From positions 1 to 15,193 of the forward strand of contig DBMI01000114.1 in the NCBI GenBank assembly GCA_002298165.1: a stretch of 15,193 bases of DNA, written 5' to 3'. Below are positions 1 to 7,514 of the stretch, piece after piece. The position numbers were made by a program, and so were the translations under genes. Each line of letters starts with the position of its first letter. The first letter of the stretch is position 1. Below the pieces are notes generated by a model. The model worked only from the letters and a program-made list of their open reading frames with translations. It ran no database searches and was not told the origin of the DNA. This DNA comes from Desulfarculales bacterium UBA702. GTDB lineage: Bacteria; Desulfobacterota; Syntrophobacteria; Syntrophobacterales; Syntrophobacteraceae.

Positions 1-262
1 AGGAATGAGAAAACGCTTGCTTAGAAGAACGCGCCTGACTGAAATTTCGATATTGCGGTCCTTCGCTGTATAGTAAATTTGGCTACTCTTTCTCCGGAGT
101 CGCTTTTTGGTTCACCCCAATGTTAAAAACGGTGATCCGGAAAATGAAATTTCAAGGATTGCGATTCAGATCACCCTGGTCGATTTTCTCTCCCTTGCTT
201 CGTCGGGAATTAGAAAATAAGTCTGACAGGTGGTGTTAACCTGGAAACCATTCAGAAGAAAA
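1..262. other. Non-coding stretch at left edge
   Basis: I see no coding sequence with a ribosome binding site or family resemblance here. The only structure I would mark is the hairpin at 131-175, listed separately as a possible terminator for the lipoprotein gene. The rest (1-120) shows only short chance palindromes, such as CTCCGGAG. Confidence 0.5.
124..175 (-). terminator. Candidate terminator after the lipoprotein gene
   Basis: On the minus strand a perfect 7-bp inverted repeat (GGTGATC / GATCACC, plus-strand arms 131-137 and 169-175) encloses a 31-nt loop. One base later comes a run of five T. It lies about 90 nt after the lipoprotein stop codon. The stem is short and the loop is long, so this is only a moderate candidate for a Rho-independent terminator. 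Confidence 0.33.
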
Positions 263-532
263 TCATTGCCGGCGGCCTTGTTGGTACCCACGTTGATATG
301 CCCTCTCCTCGGATTCTTTGTGCTTATCGTAAAGATAACCTCCGGCCAACCCTACGCCTCCTCCAATGGCAGCCCCAAGGGCAGCATCGCCCGCAATCGC
401 TCCAAGCATGGCCCCCCCAGCCGCACCCATGGCGCCGCCGCTAAGAACGCGTTGCTCAGTGGTAGACATTCCGGCACATCCAGCCAGCGCCAAGCTTGTT
501 CCCAGAATCATTATTACGAGCAACCTTTTCAT
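263..532 (-). CDS. Glycine-zipper lipoprotein, probably outer membrane
   Basis: An 89-residue lipoprotein. Residues 1-18 form a signal peptide ending in a lipobox (L-A-G) before the lipidated C19. The next residue is Ala, not Asp, which in Gram-negatives favours sorting to the outer membrane. Residues about 31-66 are almost entirely Gly and Ala with repeated GxxxG spacing (GGAMGAAGG, GAAIGGGVG), the pattern of YMGG-like glycine-zipper domains that pack or insert into membranes. The tail (68-89) is charged and rich in Arg, Gln and Tyr. The start is well supported: AAGGAG lies 5-6 nt before the ATG. It follows the Rap1a/Tai-like gene by 23 nt, so the two are probably co-transcribed. Its exact role is unknown; related proteins are described as envelope structural or stress proteins. 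Confidence 0.85.
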   Translation of the reverse strand: MKRLLVIMILGTSLALAGCAGMSTTEQRVLSGGAMGAAGGAMLGAIAGDAALGAAIGGGVGLAGGYLYDKHKESEERAYQRGYQQGRRQ

Positions 533-555
533 TTTGGCTCCTTTTCAGCGCCGGT

Positions 556-939
556 TTAATGTTTGCACGGCCACTTTTCCATCAGAAATCTAAATTCGCT
601 ATCGACGGGTTTGTCATTGGAATATTCAGGATGACTCTTAAGCCATTCAACAAACATTTTAATCGCTTCGGCCCTCGACGGAGGCGGATCAGGTAGACAC
701 ACCAGTTGGTCTCCGCCAGGCCCGCAATTCACGGCGGAGTAATATGCATACGCCCCCACAAGGTATCCGTGACAGAAATTTATTGCCTCTTTATAGAGCG
801 GGTCATTCTGCGAAGCCGTACAGAGACTTAGAAGGCTCTGCGAAGTGGCGACTTGAAAATCCTGATCAGTTACTCCCCAGACAGAATTGGGGAGCAGAAG
901 GCATGCCACTATCCAAAAGGGGACCAGTTTACGTACCAT
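556..939 (-). CDS. Periplasmic Rap1a/Tai-like cysteine-rich protein
   Basis: A 127-residue exported protein. Residues 1-22 are a signal peptide (basic start, hydrophobic core, V-W-G before the likely cut). The mature part has five cysteines (C40, C56, C72, C81, C125), enough for two disulfides. Its pattern matches the Rap1a/Tai family: an early Leu-Ser-Leu-Cys segment, a C-H-G-Y helix at 56-59, a C-L-P at 81-83, a helix leading to H-P-E (103-105), and a terminal W-P-C-K. Rap1a proteins protect Serratia from its own type VI effectors, but many family members in other bacteria have no such link. No effector or secretion gene lies nearby, so an immunity role is unproven here. AGGAGG lies 10 nt before the ATG. 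It is probably the first gene of a two-gene unit with the glycine-zipper lipoprotein. Confidence 0.72.
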   Translation of the reverse strand: MVRKLVPFWIVACLLLPNSVWGVTDQDFQVATSQSLLSLCTASQNDPLYKEAINFCHGYLVGAYAYYSAVNCGPGGDQLVCLPDPPPSRAEAIKMFVEWLKSHPEYSNDKPVDSEFRFLMEKWPCKH

Positions 940-1461
940 GGTTATTTGTCCTCCTATCTGAGAAAGAATAAAGGAATCCCATTACGGTGCATATGATCGG
1001 GACAGTTACTGGGACCAGTTACCGGAACGTCGAATATATTTCTCCCTCGTGCGATCCTCGGCAATTGAGATGCCCAAGCTGAGTTCACCCGAGTGTTAAG
1101 CCTATTCCAGAATGGAGGAATGCTACAAGTAACTGCACAGATGTTACGGTAACTTGCTTGGGAGTACTTACTAAAGACATGATCTATAGGATTAATCTTA
1201 ATCCAAGAAGGATCTAAGGGGTGAGCATCCTCTGAACTCTCAATCACGAGCAATGGTCAAATGAAATTGGTGCCCCTCTCCATTCCCCGCGGGATGAAGA
1301 AGCCGATCATCTCGCCGGGCCGCCAAGGCAATTGCATTTTCGTTTCCCTGGTCCATGGGAGGAGAGGGCCGGCTTACGCTCGCTTACCCTCATGCTACTG
1401 CATGGGTAACAAAACCTTTGCCCGTTATGGGATTTGCCGAGGTATGCAATGAGGCACTGAA
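940..1461. other. Non-coding stretch between hybrid kinase and Rap1a-like gene
   Basis: About 520 bp with no gene I can support. The reading frames here lack ribosome binding sites and family resemblance. It should hold the end of the kinase operon and the promoter of the Rap1a-like gene, but I found no clean -35/-10 pair and no T-tailed hairpin. Visible structure: a 16-bp near-perfect palindrome at 1189-1204, a GTTAC-G-GTAAC palindrome at 1143-1153, further GTTAC/GTAAC copies at 1005, 1018 and 1129, and a small hairpin CATGC-TACT-GCATG at 1391-1404. Confidence 0.5.
1189..1204. repeat. 16-bp palindrome, possible operator
   Basis: GGATTAA and TTAATCC form a perfect inverted repeat around a 2-bp centre. 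It lies about 250 bp upstream of the Rap1a-like gene in non-coding DNA. Such a dyad could bind a dimeric regulator, but there is no direct evidence of function. Confidence 0.35.
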
Positions 1462-3546
1462 TCAATGCACTGCGCTCTCTGGACGTCGAAGCTGTTCCAG
1501 TGCCCTGCGGACGCCGGTTGCCAGTGTGGCAATCGAATACGGCTTCACGATAACCTGAGGCCCGACCTCGTTCGCGGCATCCTTCTCAACAGCAACGTCG
1601 CCAAGTCCTGTGCACAGGATAACAGGCATGTTTGGCCTGATGTTCGTCACCATTTTTGCCAGTTCGCGTCCCGATAGATGCGGCATTGTTACATCGGTGA
1701 TTAACAGATCAAATCCGCAAGGGTCGGCTCGGAAGGTTTCAAATGCTTCGAGGCTGCTCAGCTTGGAAGTTACTTTATAGCCAAGCTTTTCGAGCATCTC
1801 TTTGCCAAGTTCGCTCAAAGCTTTCTCATCATCGACGAATAAAATCCTCTCATTGCCTGAGGGAAGCGCCTCTGAAATCTTAACTGTTTGTACGATCTTT
1901 TCTTCGAGCTTTGGAAAGAAGACGTAAAATGTTGTTCCATGATCCGGTTTGCTCTCTACTTCGATCGTTCCTCCGCTGCTCCTTATTATGCCTACCGCCA
2001 CGGAAAGCCCCAGGCCGGTCCCTTCCCCCACTTCCTTAGTGGTGAAATAAGGATCGAATATCCTCTCCATCGTCTCCGCATCCATACCGTGGCCGGTATC
2101 GCTCACCTCGAGACATACATATGGCTTCTTTAAAAGATCGGAATGGGCTGAAAGAGCGTGTGAATCGGCTTCAACATTCTTCAACCTGATTTTCAGAATG
2201 CCGCCTTTGGCCTGCATTGCGTAAGCCGCATTGGTACAAAGATTCATCAATACCTGGTGAATCTGCGTGGAATCGGACAGGATTATGGTTTCCACAACAT
2301 CTTCGTCAATCTCCAGGAAAATCTCAATCGTGGATGGAAGCGATGCGCGCAGGAGTTTCATCACCTCTTTGATAATGAGAGAGAGCTGCACCGGTTTTTT
2401 TTCCTGTTCGCTCTTGCGGCTGAAGGTAAGGATCTGACGCACCAGGTCTCTTGCGCGCAAACCTGCCTCAAGAACCCGATCCAGACTACGTTTGAGAGGG
2501 CTTTCTTCGGGAGCAAGGGAAAGCGCAATTTCAGAATAGCCGATGACAGCGGTGAGAATATTGTTGAAATCGTGGGCTATGCCTCCCGCCAGCGTACCCA
2601 TGCACTCCATCTTCTGTGCCTGGCGCAGGTTTTTTTCGAGGTTTACTTCACGCGTGACGTCGCGGTATACGCTCACATAATTGATAATATTGCCCCAAGT
2701 GTCCCGAACGGGAGAGATCGTAACTTCGGCGTGGAAGAGCGTACCATCTTTTTTCCTGTTCAACATGCGTCCCGACCACACCTGGCCGCGGTTGATAGTA
2801 TCCGAAATGTTGTTGCCGAGAGTACCGGCGTAATCGACTCCCAGAATGCGGCAGTCCCGGCCTATGATTTCACTTTTGTCGTAGCCCACAATGCACTCGA
2901 AACCCGGGTTCACATAAAGAACGGTCCATTTCTCGTCAGTGATGATGATGCCTTCGGCTACCTGTTCAATAGCGGTTACAAGACGTACACGTTCGGCTTC
3001 CGCGCGCTTGCGCACCGCCTGAGAACTCTCCAACTGCTCTATTTTGGATTCCAGTTTTCGGACCAGCGCCTCGTTATAAAGCTTCAGGTAGATGACATCA
3101 TCTTCCCCAGTCCCTTCAACGTGAAGGAGGGGAGTATGGTCTGCCTCGGGCTCGGTTTTGAAGGCCGACCGGCCATTTGCCTGCTGGAGCGTGTCTCGAA
3201 TGATTTCAATGAGCGCAACCGGTTCCTCCGGTTTGACGATGAACTGATCGGCGCCCAGGCTCAGCGCAAAATCCCTGTCCAGTGGATCGGTGTAGGTCGC
3301 GGTGTAGAAGATAAAAGGAATCGCCCTCAGAGATTCGTCTTTTTTCCATTCACGGCACAGAGTAAACCCGTCCATTACCGGCATCAAAATGTCGGCTATT
3401 ATCAGATCCGGTGGAGTCTGCCGCGCCCTATTAAGCGCTTCGGCCCCATGGACGGCGGTATCGACTTCGTAGCCGAAACCTTGCAGCAGAGCGTGCAAGA
3501 GGTAACGGGCTTCCTCTTTGTCATCCACAACCAGGATCCGGTTCAT
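1462..3546 (-). CDS. Hybrid histidine kinase: receiver-PAS-HisKA-ATPase-receiver
   Basis: A cytoplasmic hybrid kinase of 694 residues with no membrane segment. Residues 1-120 are a receiver: acid pocket D8/D9, phosphoacceptor D52 (A-D-I-L-M-P), K105. A charged helix (about 150-190) leads to a PAS domain (190-300). The dimerisation domain has its phosphorylated histidine at H325 (A-H-D-F-N-N, the HisKA subtype common in hybrid kinases). The ATPase domain has N439, the G1 box DTGHGM (483-488) and the G2 box GTGLGLS (509-515). A second receiver (567-685) has D572/D573, phosphoacceptor D618, T646 and K668. An in-frame ATG lies two codons upstream at 3552, but AGGAG abuts it directly and sits 6 nt from the ATG at 3546, so I chose 3546. 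It follows the single-domain receiver by 25 nt. A receiver at the N-terminus suggests it is controlled by another kinase, plausibly the membrane sensor of this operon. Confidence 0.93.
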   Translation of the reverse strand: MNRILVVDDKEEARYLLHALLQGFGYEVDTAVHGAEALNRARQTPPDLIIADILMPVMDGFTLCREWKKDESLRAIPFIFYTATYTDPLDRDFALSLGADQFIVKPEEPVALIEIIRDTLQQANGRSAFKTEPEADHTPLLHVEGTGEDDVIYLKLYNEALVRKLESKIEQLESSQAVRKRAEAERVRLVTAIEQVAEGIIITDEKWTVLYVNPGFECIVGYDKSEIIGRDCRILGVDYAGTLGNNISDTINRGQVWSGRMLNRKKDGTLFHAEVTISPVRDTWGNIINYVSVYRDVTREVNLEKNLRQAQKMECMGTLAGGIAHDFNNILTAVIGYSEIALSLAPEESPLKRSLDRVLEAGLRARDLVRQILTFSRKSEQEKKPVQLSLIIKEVMKLLRASLPSTIEIFLEIDEDVVETIILSDSTQIHQVLMNLCTNAAYAMQAKGGILKIRLKNVEADSHALSAHSDLLKKPYVCLEVSDTGHGMDAETMERIFDPYFTTKEVGEGTGLGLSVAVGIIRSSGGTIEVESKPDHGTTFYVFFPKLEEKIVQTVKISEALPSGNERILFVDDEKALSELGKEMLEKLGYKVTSKLSSLEAFETFRADPCGFDLLITDVTMPHLSGRELAKMVTNIRPNMPVILCTGLGDVAVEKDAANEVGPQVIVKPYSIATLATGVRRALEQLRRPESAVH

Positions 3547-3571
3547 CGTCATCTCCTGTGCACCGCTGCCC

Positions 3572-3937
3572 TTATTGGAGGTACTGTTCGAGTTGTGCTA
3601 CGAAAGTCACCGGGTTGATCGGTTTTTCTATATAGCCGTTACAGCCGGCGGCGATAGCTTTCTCCCGGTCACCCGCCATGGCATAGGAGGTCACCGCCAC
3701 AATGGGAATGTGGTCCAGCGCCGGATTTTTTCGAAGCGCGCCGGCAACGGCGTATCCATCCATGGTGGGGAGTTGGATGTCCAGCAGGATCAACAGGGGT
3801 AGGACCTGTCCCGCAAGCTCTACACCCAGCGGACCGTCTGCGGCCTCGATGACCGAGTAGCCGTGTTTTTTGAGCAGAAAAGTGGTTAGATACCGGTTCT
3901 GCTCGTTGTCTTCGATAAGGAGGATTTTTCCTTTCAT
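3572..3937 (-). CDS. Single-domain response regulator (stand-alone receiver)
   Basis: A 121-residue receiver with nothing attached. It has the acid pocket E9/D10, phosphoacceptor D53 (L-L-D-I-Q-L-P), T83, and K105 followed by Pro, so it should be phosphorylated normally. Stand-alone receivers of this DivK/CheY type act by binding other proteins or by passing phosphate on. The start ATG overlaps the stop of the upstream sensor kinase (ATGA, 4 nt), which points to translational coupling. A weak purine stretch (CAGGGA) lies about 6 nt upstream. The hybrid kinase follows 25 nt later. It most likely carries phosphate between the membrane sensor and the hybrid kinase, or signals from either to a target encoded elsewhere. 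Confidence 0.94.
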   Translation of the reverse strand: MKGKILLIEDNEQNRYLTTFLLKKHGYSVIEAADGPLGVELAGQVLPLLILLDIQLPTMDGYAVAGALRKNPALDHIPIVAVTSYAMAGDREKAIAAGCNGYIEKPINPVTFVAQLEQYLQ

Positions 3938-6804
3938 GATTTTCCCTGCTCTTGCACGGGCAGGGAGAGCGTGAAAACACTTCCCTGGCCCCAGTTGCTC
4001 TCAACAGTGATCTTTCCGCCAAGCAGCTCGGTCAGCCGCCGACATATGGCCAGGCCCAATCCAGTGCCTTCATGCTGGCGGGACAAGCCGGTGTCGATTT
4101 GCCGGAATGGCTGAAACAATTTTCCTAAATCTTCGGTTTTGATGCCCATACCCGTGTCGGTTACCGAAATGCGGATTTCGGAATGAGAAGTTACGAATGG
4201 GTCCGGCACGATCTGAGCGGCAAGTGTGACCCCGCCCCGTTCTGTGAACTTGATGGCATTGTTGAGCAGATTCATCATTATCTGTTCGACGCGGCGCGGA
4301 TCGCTCGTCAGGAAAGCGGTCTCGGCGGCCATTTCCACACTCAGGCCAAGACCCTTTTTGTCCGCCATGGGCTTAACGATTCCGATCACCTTCATAATAG
4401 AGGTCCGCAGATCAAATGGTTCGCGTCTTACCTCCAACTGCCCGGCTTCGATTTTGGAGATATCGAGTACGTCGTTGATAAGCGCCATTAGATGAGTAGA
4501 GCTGTTCTGCACCATTTCGAGCTGCTTGCGCTGCTCGGCGGTAAGCGGCCCGGCCAGTTCAAGGAGTATGATGCCGGTAAAACCAATGATTGAGTTGAGC
4601 GGTGTACGTAATTCATGAGACATGGTGGCCAGAAAGGCGGATTTAAGGCGATCGGCGGCCTCTGCACGATCTCTGGCCACTGCCAGTTCCGAGGTGCGCT
4701 CCGCCACTCGTCGCTCCAAACTGGCGTTCAGTTCGCGAATCGCCTCGGCCGCCTGCTTGCGCTCAGTAATATCCTCGATGACAACGAGGATGCTCTTGAG
4801 CCCATCAAGGGGAATGAGCTTGGCACAGAGATTGGCGTTAATGAACACGCCGTCCTTGCGCTGAAGGACCACCTCACCCTGGAATTCTCCATTTTCTCGA
4901 ACACCTCGTATCATTGCATCGCGATCATCGTTACTGCGCCAAATGTTGAGTCCTAGGGAGGTATGACCGATCATTTCCTCATTTGAGTAGCCAAGGACTC
5001 CGCCAAACGAGGGATTGACATGGAGAAAGGTGCCGTCTTCGGGGTTCGTTATGCAGACACCCCAGGGGAGCATGTCGAAGATTGTCTGGAATCGTTCGCT
5101 GGAGTCGCGGAGCTCAATTTCCGCCAGCTTTCGTTCCGTGATGTCGCGCACGATGGCCTGCAGAAGTACCTCCTCCCCCAACTCCATGTGGTTCAAGCTC
5201 ACCTCGGCCATGAACTGCGTCCCGTCCGGCCGGGAGTGTTCCCATTCAAAGCACTGTGCTCCCCCCGACAGTGCAAGGTCAATTTCCACATTTGCCTTCT
5301 CCCCGGAACTACAGCCGTACGGCCGAATGGGCGGCAAATACTCACAGGATGGCGCACCGATGATCTGATCCCGGCTACAGCCAAAGATCGTCAACGCCCT
5401 CGCGTTGCAGTCGATTACGCGATCTCGACGCATCAAAACGATTCCATCATTAGCCGTTTCGAATAATGTGCGGTGTTTGAGTTCGCTTTCGCGCAGGGCC
5501 TGCTCGATGAGCTTTTGCTCCGCCTCCAACCGCTTCATCTCCGTCACGTCCGTGATGACCGCGATACGGGCGTCACTGCCCCAGTAATCCATATCATCCG
5601 ACCGCGCGATGATTGTGATAATCGAACCGTCCGCCTTCCGGTGATGCCACTCGCCGACATAAGCGCGCCCTTTCAGGCTTTCGGCAAGTATTCTAATAGG
5701 TTCCTTCTCATTTTCGGGGTAAAGGTCGCTTAGATTCAGTGCCAGGGCCTCTTCGTGGCTGTAACCGTAATGGTGAACAAAGGCATCGTTCACCGCCAGC
5801 ATTCTGAAAGTCCCGCGCTGGTAGATCAGCATCGGCACGGGATTATTTTCAAATAGATGTCGGAATCTCTGCTCACTTTCTCGTAGAGTTTGGTTGATCA
5901 GGTCCAGTGCCCGTGTGCGCGCAGTCACCTTGCGCTTCAGAACCGCACTCGCCATCAGGCTCACCAGCAAGGCAACAGTCAATGCAATACCTGTCATCTG
6001 CAGCCATACAGGCACACTGAACTGCACCTCTTCAGACGTCCAACGTTTTAACGCAGCGTAATAGACCGATTGAGGGTCTGTTTTCCACTTGGCCAGATGA
6101 TAATCTATGGTGTCCTGAAGTGGATTGGACGCATTCCGGGGTGCCGCGAAAAAGAAATGGGCGGGATCAAAAACGATGGGTGTCTCTTCAAGCCCGGAAT
6201 TTCTGGCATTCATCAAACCATAGAATCGATTGGTGACACCCGCATCGACCTTGCCATTGGCTACCATCTCGAATTCGGTCTTGTAATCGGAGACGGGAAT
6301 GAGAGTAAGCTCCAGTTCGAAACCGCGGGCGAGTGTTTTCATGGTTTCAAATTGGATCGTCTGCTCCAGGACGGCAATCCGTTTGCCTTTCAGATCCAGA
6401 ATCGATTGTATGCCGCTCCCTTTGCGGGCATACACCTGGGACCAGCCAAACAGCACCGGAACTTTGTGAAAGGAATAAAGTTCATCACGCTCAGCCGTGT
6501 ATGCTACATCCGGCATGAGGTCGATTTCCCCTTTTAACAAACGTTCCAGCCCCTGCTGCCATGTGCCATGCACATAATTTAGCTGCCATCCCTCGGCTTC
6601 CGCGATTTTTTCTATGATTTCGATAAAAATACCGGCCGGGCGGCCGGATTCCGCCGTGAATACTTTCGGAGCGTTTTCATAGATACCGACTTTTATGGTC
6701 CGATCGGCCATTGCACGAGGCGGGAGGGGGAAAATGAAAATCTCTAAGATTATCAGCAGCAAAAAGATTTTGCCAAGATTCGCCACATCAATCTTTTGCA
6801 TCAT
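3934..6804 (-). CDS. Membrane sensor histidine kinase: solute-binding-like sensor, three PAS domains
   Basis: A 956-residue sensor kinase. Residues 12-28 are a hydrophobic signal or anchor segment followed by A-M-A. Residues 36-255 resemble the family 3 solute-binding proteins of amino-acid ABC importers (IKVGIYENAP start, Y-T-A-E-R-D-E segment, D-L-K-G-K-R-I-A-V hinge), forming a periplasmic ligand sensor. A membrane helix (266-288) leads to three PAS domains (about 312-422, 440-556, 570-682), a coiled coil (684-720), and a HisKA domain with H730 (S-H-E-L-R-T-P). The ATPase domain has N849, G1 box DTGMGI (883-888), F box (896-900) and G2 box GTGLGL (913-918). The frame is open to 6921, but AAGGAGG lies about 7 nt before the ATG at 6804 and the signal segment follows at once, so I start there. 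It overlaps the receiver gene by 4 nt and heads a three-gene phosphorelay operon. The ligand cannot be read from the sequence; a small polar molecule such as an amino acid fits the family. Confidence 0.93.
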   Translation of the reverse strand: MMQKIDVANLGKIFLLLIILEIFIFPLPPRAMADRTIKVGIYENAPKVFTAESGRPAGIFIEIIEKIAEAEGWQLNYVHGTWQQGLERLLKGEIDLMPDVAYTAERDELYSFHKVPVLFGWSQVYARKGSGIQSILDLKGKRIAVLEQTIQFETMKTLARGFELELTLIPVSDYKTEFEMVANGKVDAGVTNRFYGLMNARNSGLEETPIVFDPAHFFFAAPRNASNPLQDTIDYHLAKWKTDPQSVYYAALKRWTSEEVQFSVPVWLQMTGIALTVALLVSLMASAVLKRKVTARTRALDLINQTLRESEQRFRHLFENNPVPMLIYQRGTFRMLAVNDAFVHHYGYSHEEALALNLSDLYPENEKEPIRILAESLKGRAYVGEWHHRKADGSIITIIARSDDMDYWGSDARIAVITDVTEMKRLEAEQKLIEQALRESELKHRTLFETANDGIVLMRRDRVIDCNARALTIFGCSRDQIIGAPSCEYLPPIRPYGCSSGEKANVEIDLALSGGAQCFEWEHSRPDGTQFMAEVSLNHMELGEEVLLQAIVRDITERKLAEIELRDSSERFQTIFDMLPWGVCITNPEDGTFLHVNPSFGGVLGYSNEEMIGHTSLGLNIWRSNDDRDAMIRGVRENGEFQGEVVLQRKDGVFINANLCAKLIPLDGLKSILVVIEDITERKQAAEAIRELNASLERRVAERTSELAVARDRAEAADRLKSAFLATMSHELRTPLNSIIGFTGIILLELAGPLTAEQRKQLEMVQNSSTHLMALINDVLDISKIEAGQLEVRREPFDLRTSIMKVIGIVKPMADKKGLGLSVEMAAETAFLTSDPRRVEQIMMNLLNNAIKFTERGGVTLAAQIVPDPFVTSHSEIRISVTDTGMGIKTEDLGKLFQPFRQIDTGLSRQHEGTGLGLAICRRLTELLGGKITVESNWGQGSVFTLSLPVQEQGKS

Positions 6805-6886
6805 CCTAGGCCCTCCTTCGTCATAGGGTTTCCCGGGACGGTGTGAGTCGCCTGGCAGCTGAGATCGAAATTTTCGAGATCCCCAC

Positions 6887-6916
6887 ATATTACAATAACT
6901 TGTCAAGCAGAACCAA
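6887..6916 (-). promoter_or_regulatory. Candidate promoter for the sensor kinase operon
   Basis: On the minus strand TTGGTT and TAATAT are separated by 18 nt, about 83 nt upstream of the chosen kinase start. A perfect TTGACA also lies at 6906-6901 but has no well-spaced -10 box. Both hexamers are imperfect, so this is a weak call. The leader between here and the start holds a CGAAA-A-TTTCG dyad around 6866-6876. Confidence 0.25.
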
Positions 6917-7380
6917 AGCATAGGTAGACAAGTATATTGTTAAGCCATGCTACACCCATGCAATGCCTATTTCAAATGAATAGTACATGTATCTAACACG
7001 GCCGCCTTTAACTTCAACGAGCCCTCAATTATTATCCTGTAAAGTAAACGCACTGTTATTGAGGAGTATGATCTCGTCAAATTACACGTCTAAATTAAGC
7101 GGTGATAGACAACCATTAAGTGGCACTTGGGGGGCTTGTTGCCATCTGTTTTATCGTGTGGGTGTTGAGGTGTGGAGGATAATTTCCAAAGTATTAGAAA
7201 AACTGGAAAATGGCCAATGGTGAATCAACAGTTTGCCAAAAATATAGGTTCATCAGGCAAACGACTACCTCGATACTTTTCGCGCGAATAGAGACCAATG
7301 CCTCACAAAGTCATTCCGGCGAAGGCGCATGGCCCTCAGCTTAAGGGCGGAATTCTGGTTGTAGGACGGTCGCCAGGGCC

Positions 7381-7433
7381 TGTTGCCTAGATAATTTTTC
7401 GAAAAAGCTTAGCAAAATTGGATGGCACGAACT
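7381..7433 (+). repeat. Dispersed repeat, copy A
   Basis: About 53 bp that match copy B (14055-14108, opposite strand) at roughly four of five positions. The core is a perfect 12-bp palindrome TTTTTCGAAAAA (7395-7406), followed by GCT-T-AGCAAAA, with a shared TGTTGCC at the start and CGAACT at the end. Two copies in 15 kb, both in non-coding DNA, suggest an abundant intergenic repeat family in this genome. Confidence 0.7.
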
Positions 7434-7514
7434 GATGAACGTCATTCCGCCTTTGGGTAGAGTGTCCAGGTACGCGTTTCCCGGAAGACCCAAAATATGA
7501 ACAGCCACACCGCG

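Larger units (their letters stand above)
6805..7514. other. Long non-coding stretch upstream of the kinase operon
   Basis: About 710 bp without a gene I can support. Short frames here (for example 6987-7223 on plus) have no ribosome binding site and no family resemblance. It contains the leader and a promoter candidate of the sensor kinase (6805-6920), a dispersed repeat at 7381-7433, and a 7-bp inverted repeat TTTGGGT/ACCCAAA at 7452-7494 just past the DUF1571 stop. That repeat has no T run, so it is not a convincing terminator. A fragment at 7312-7325 resembles the start of common 'TCATTCCGGCGAA' intergenic repeats. The region looks like decayed or repeat-derived DNA. Confidence 0.5.

Noticed and set aside
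109..118. GGTTCACCCC resembling a tRNA T-loop
   Set aside because: No acceptor or anticodon stem can be formed around it.
954..1253. 99-residue open frame on the minus strand upstream of the Rap1a-like gene
   Set aside because: It begins with TTG, has no ribosome binding site, no family resemblance, and contains several palindromes typical of non-coding DNA.
1261..1452. 63-residue open frame on the plus strand
   Set aside because: No ribosome binding site and no family match; Cys- and Arg-rich translation typical of non-coding frames.
2257..3618. 453-residue open frame on the plus strand
   Set aside because: It lies antisense to the hybrid kinase, whose domains and motifs are complete. The plus-strand translation resembles no family and has no ribosome binding site; it is a codon-bias shadow.
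6805..6921. 39-residue N-terminal extension of the sensor kinase
   Set aside because: A strong AAGGAGG lies inside the extension, just before the ATG at 6804, and the signal segment begins right after that start.
6987..7223. 78-residue open frame on the plus strand in the long gap
   Set aside because: No ribosome binding site, no recognisable domain, and composition unlike neighbouring genes.
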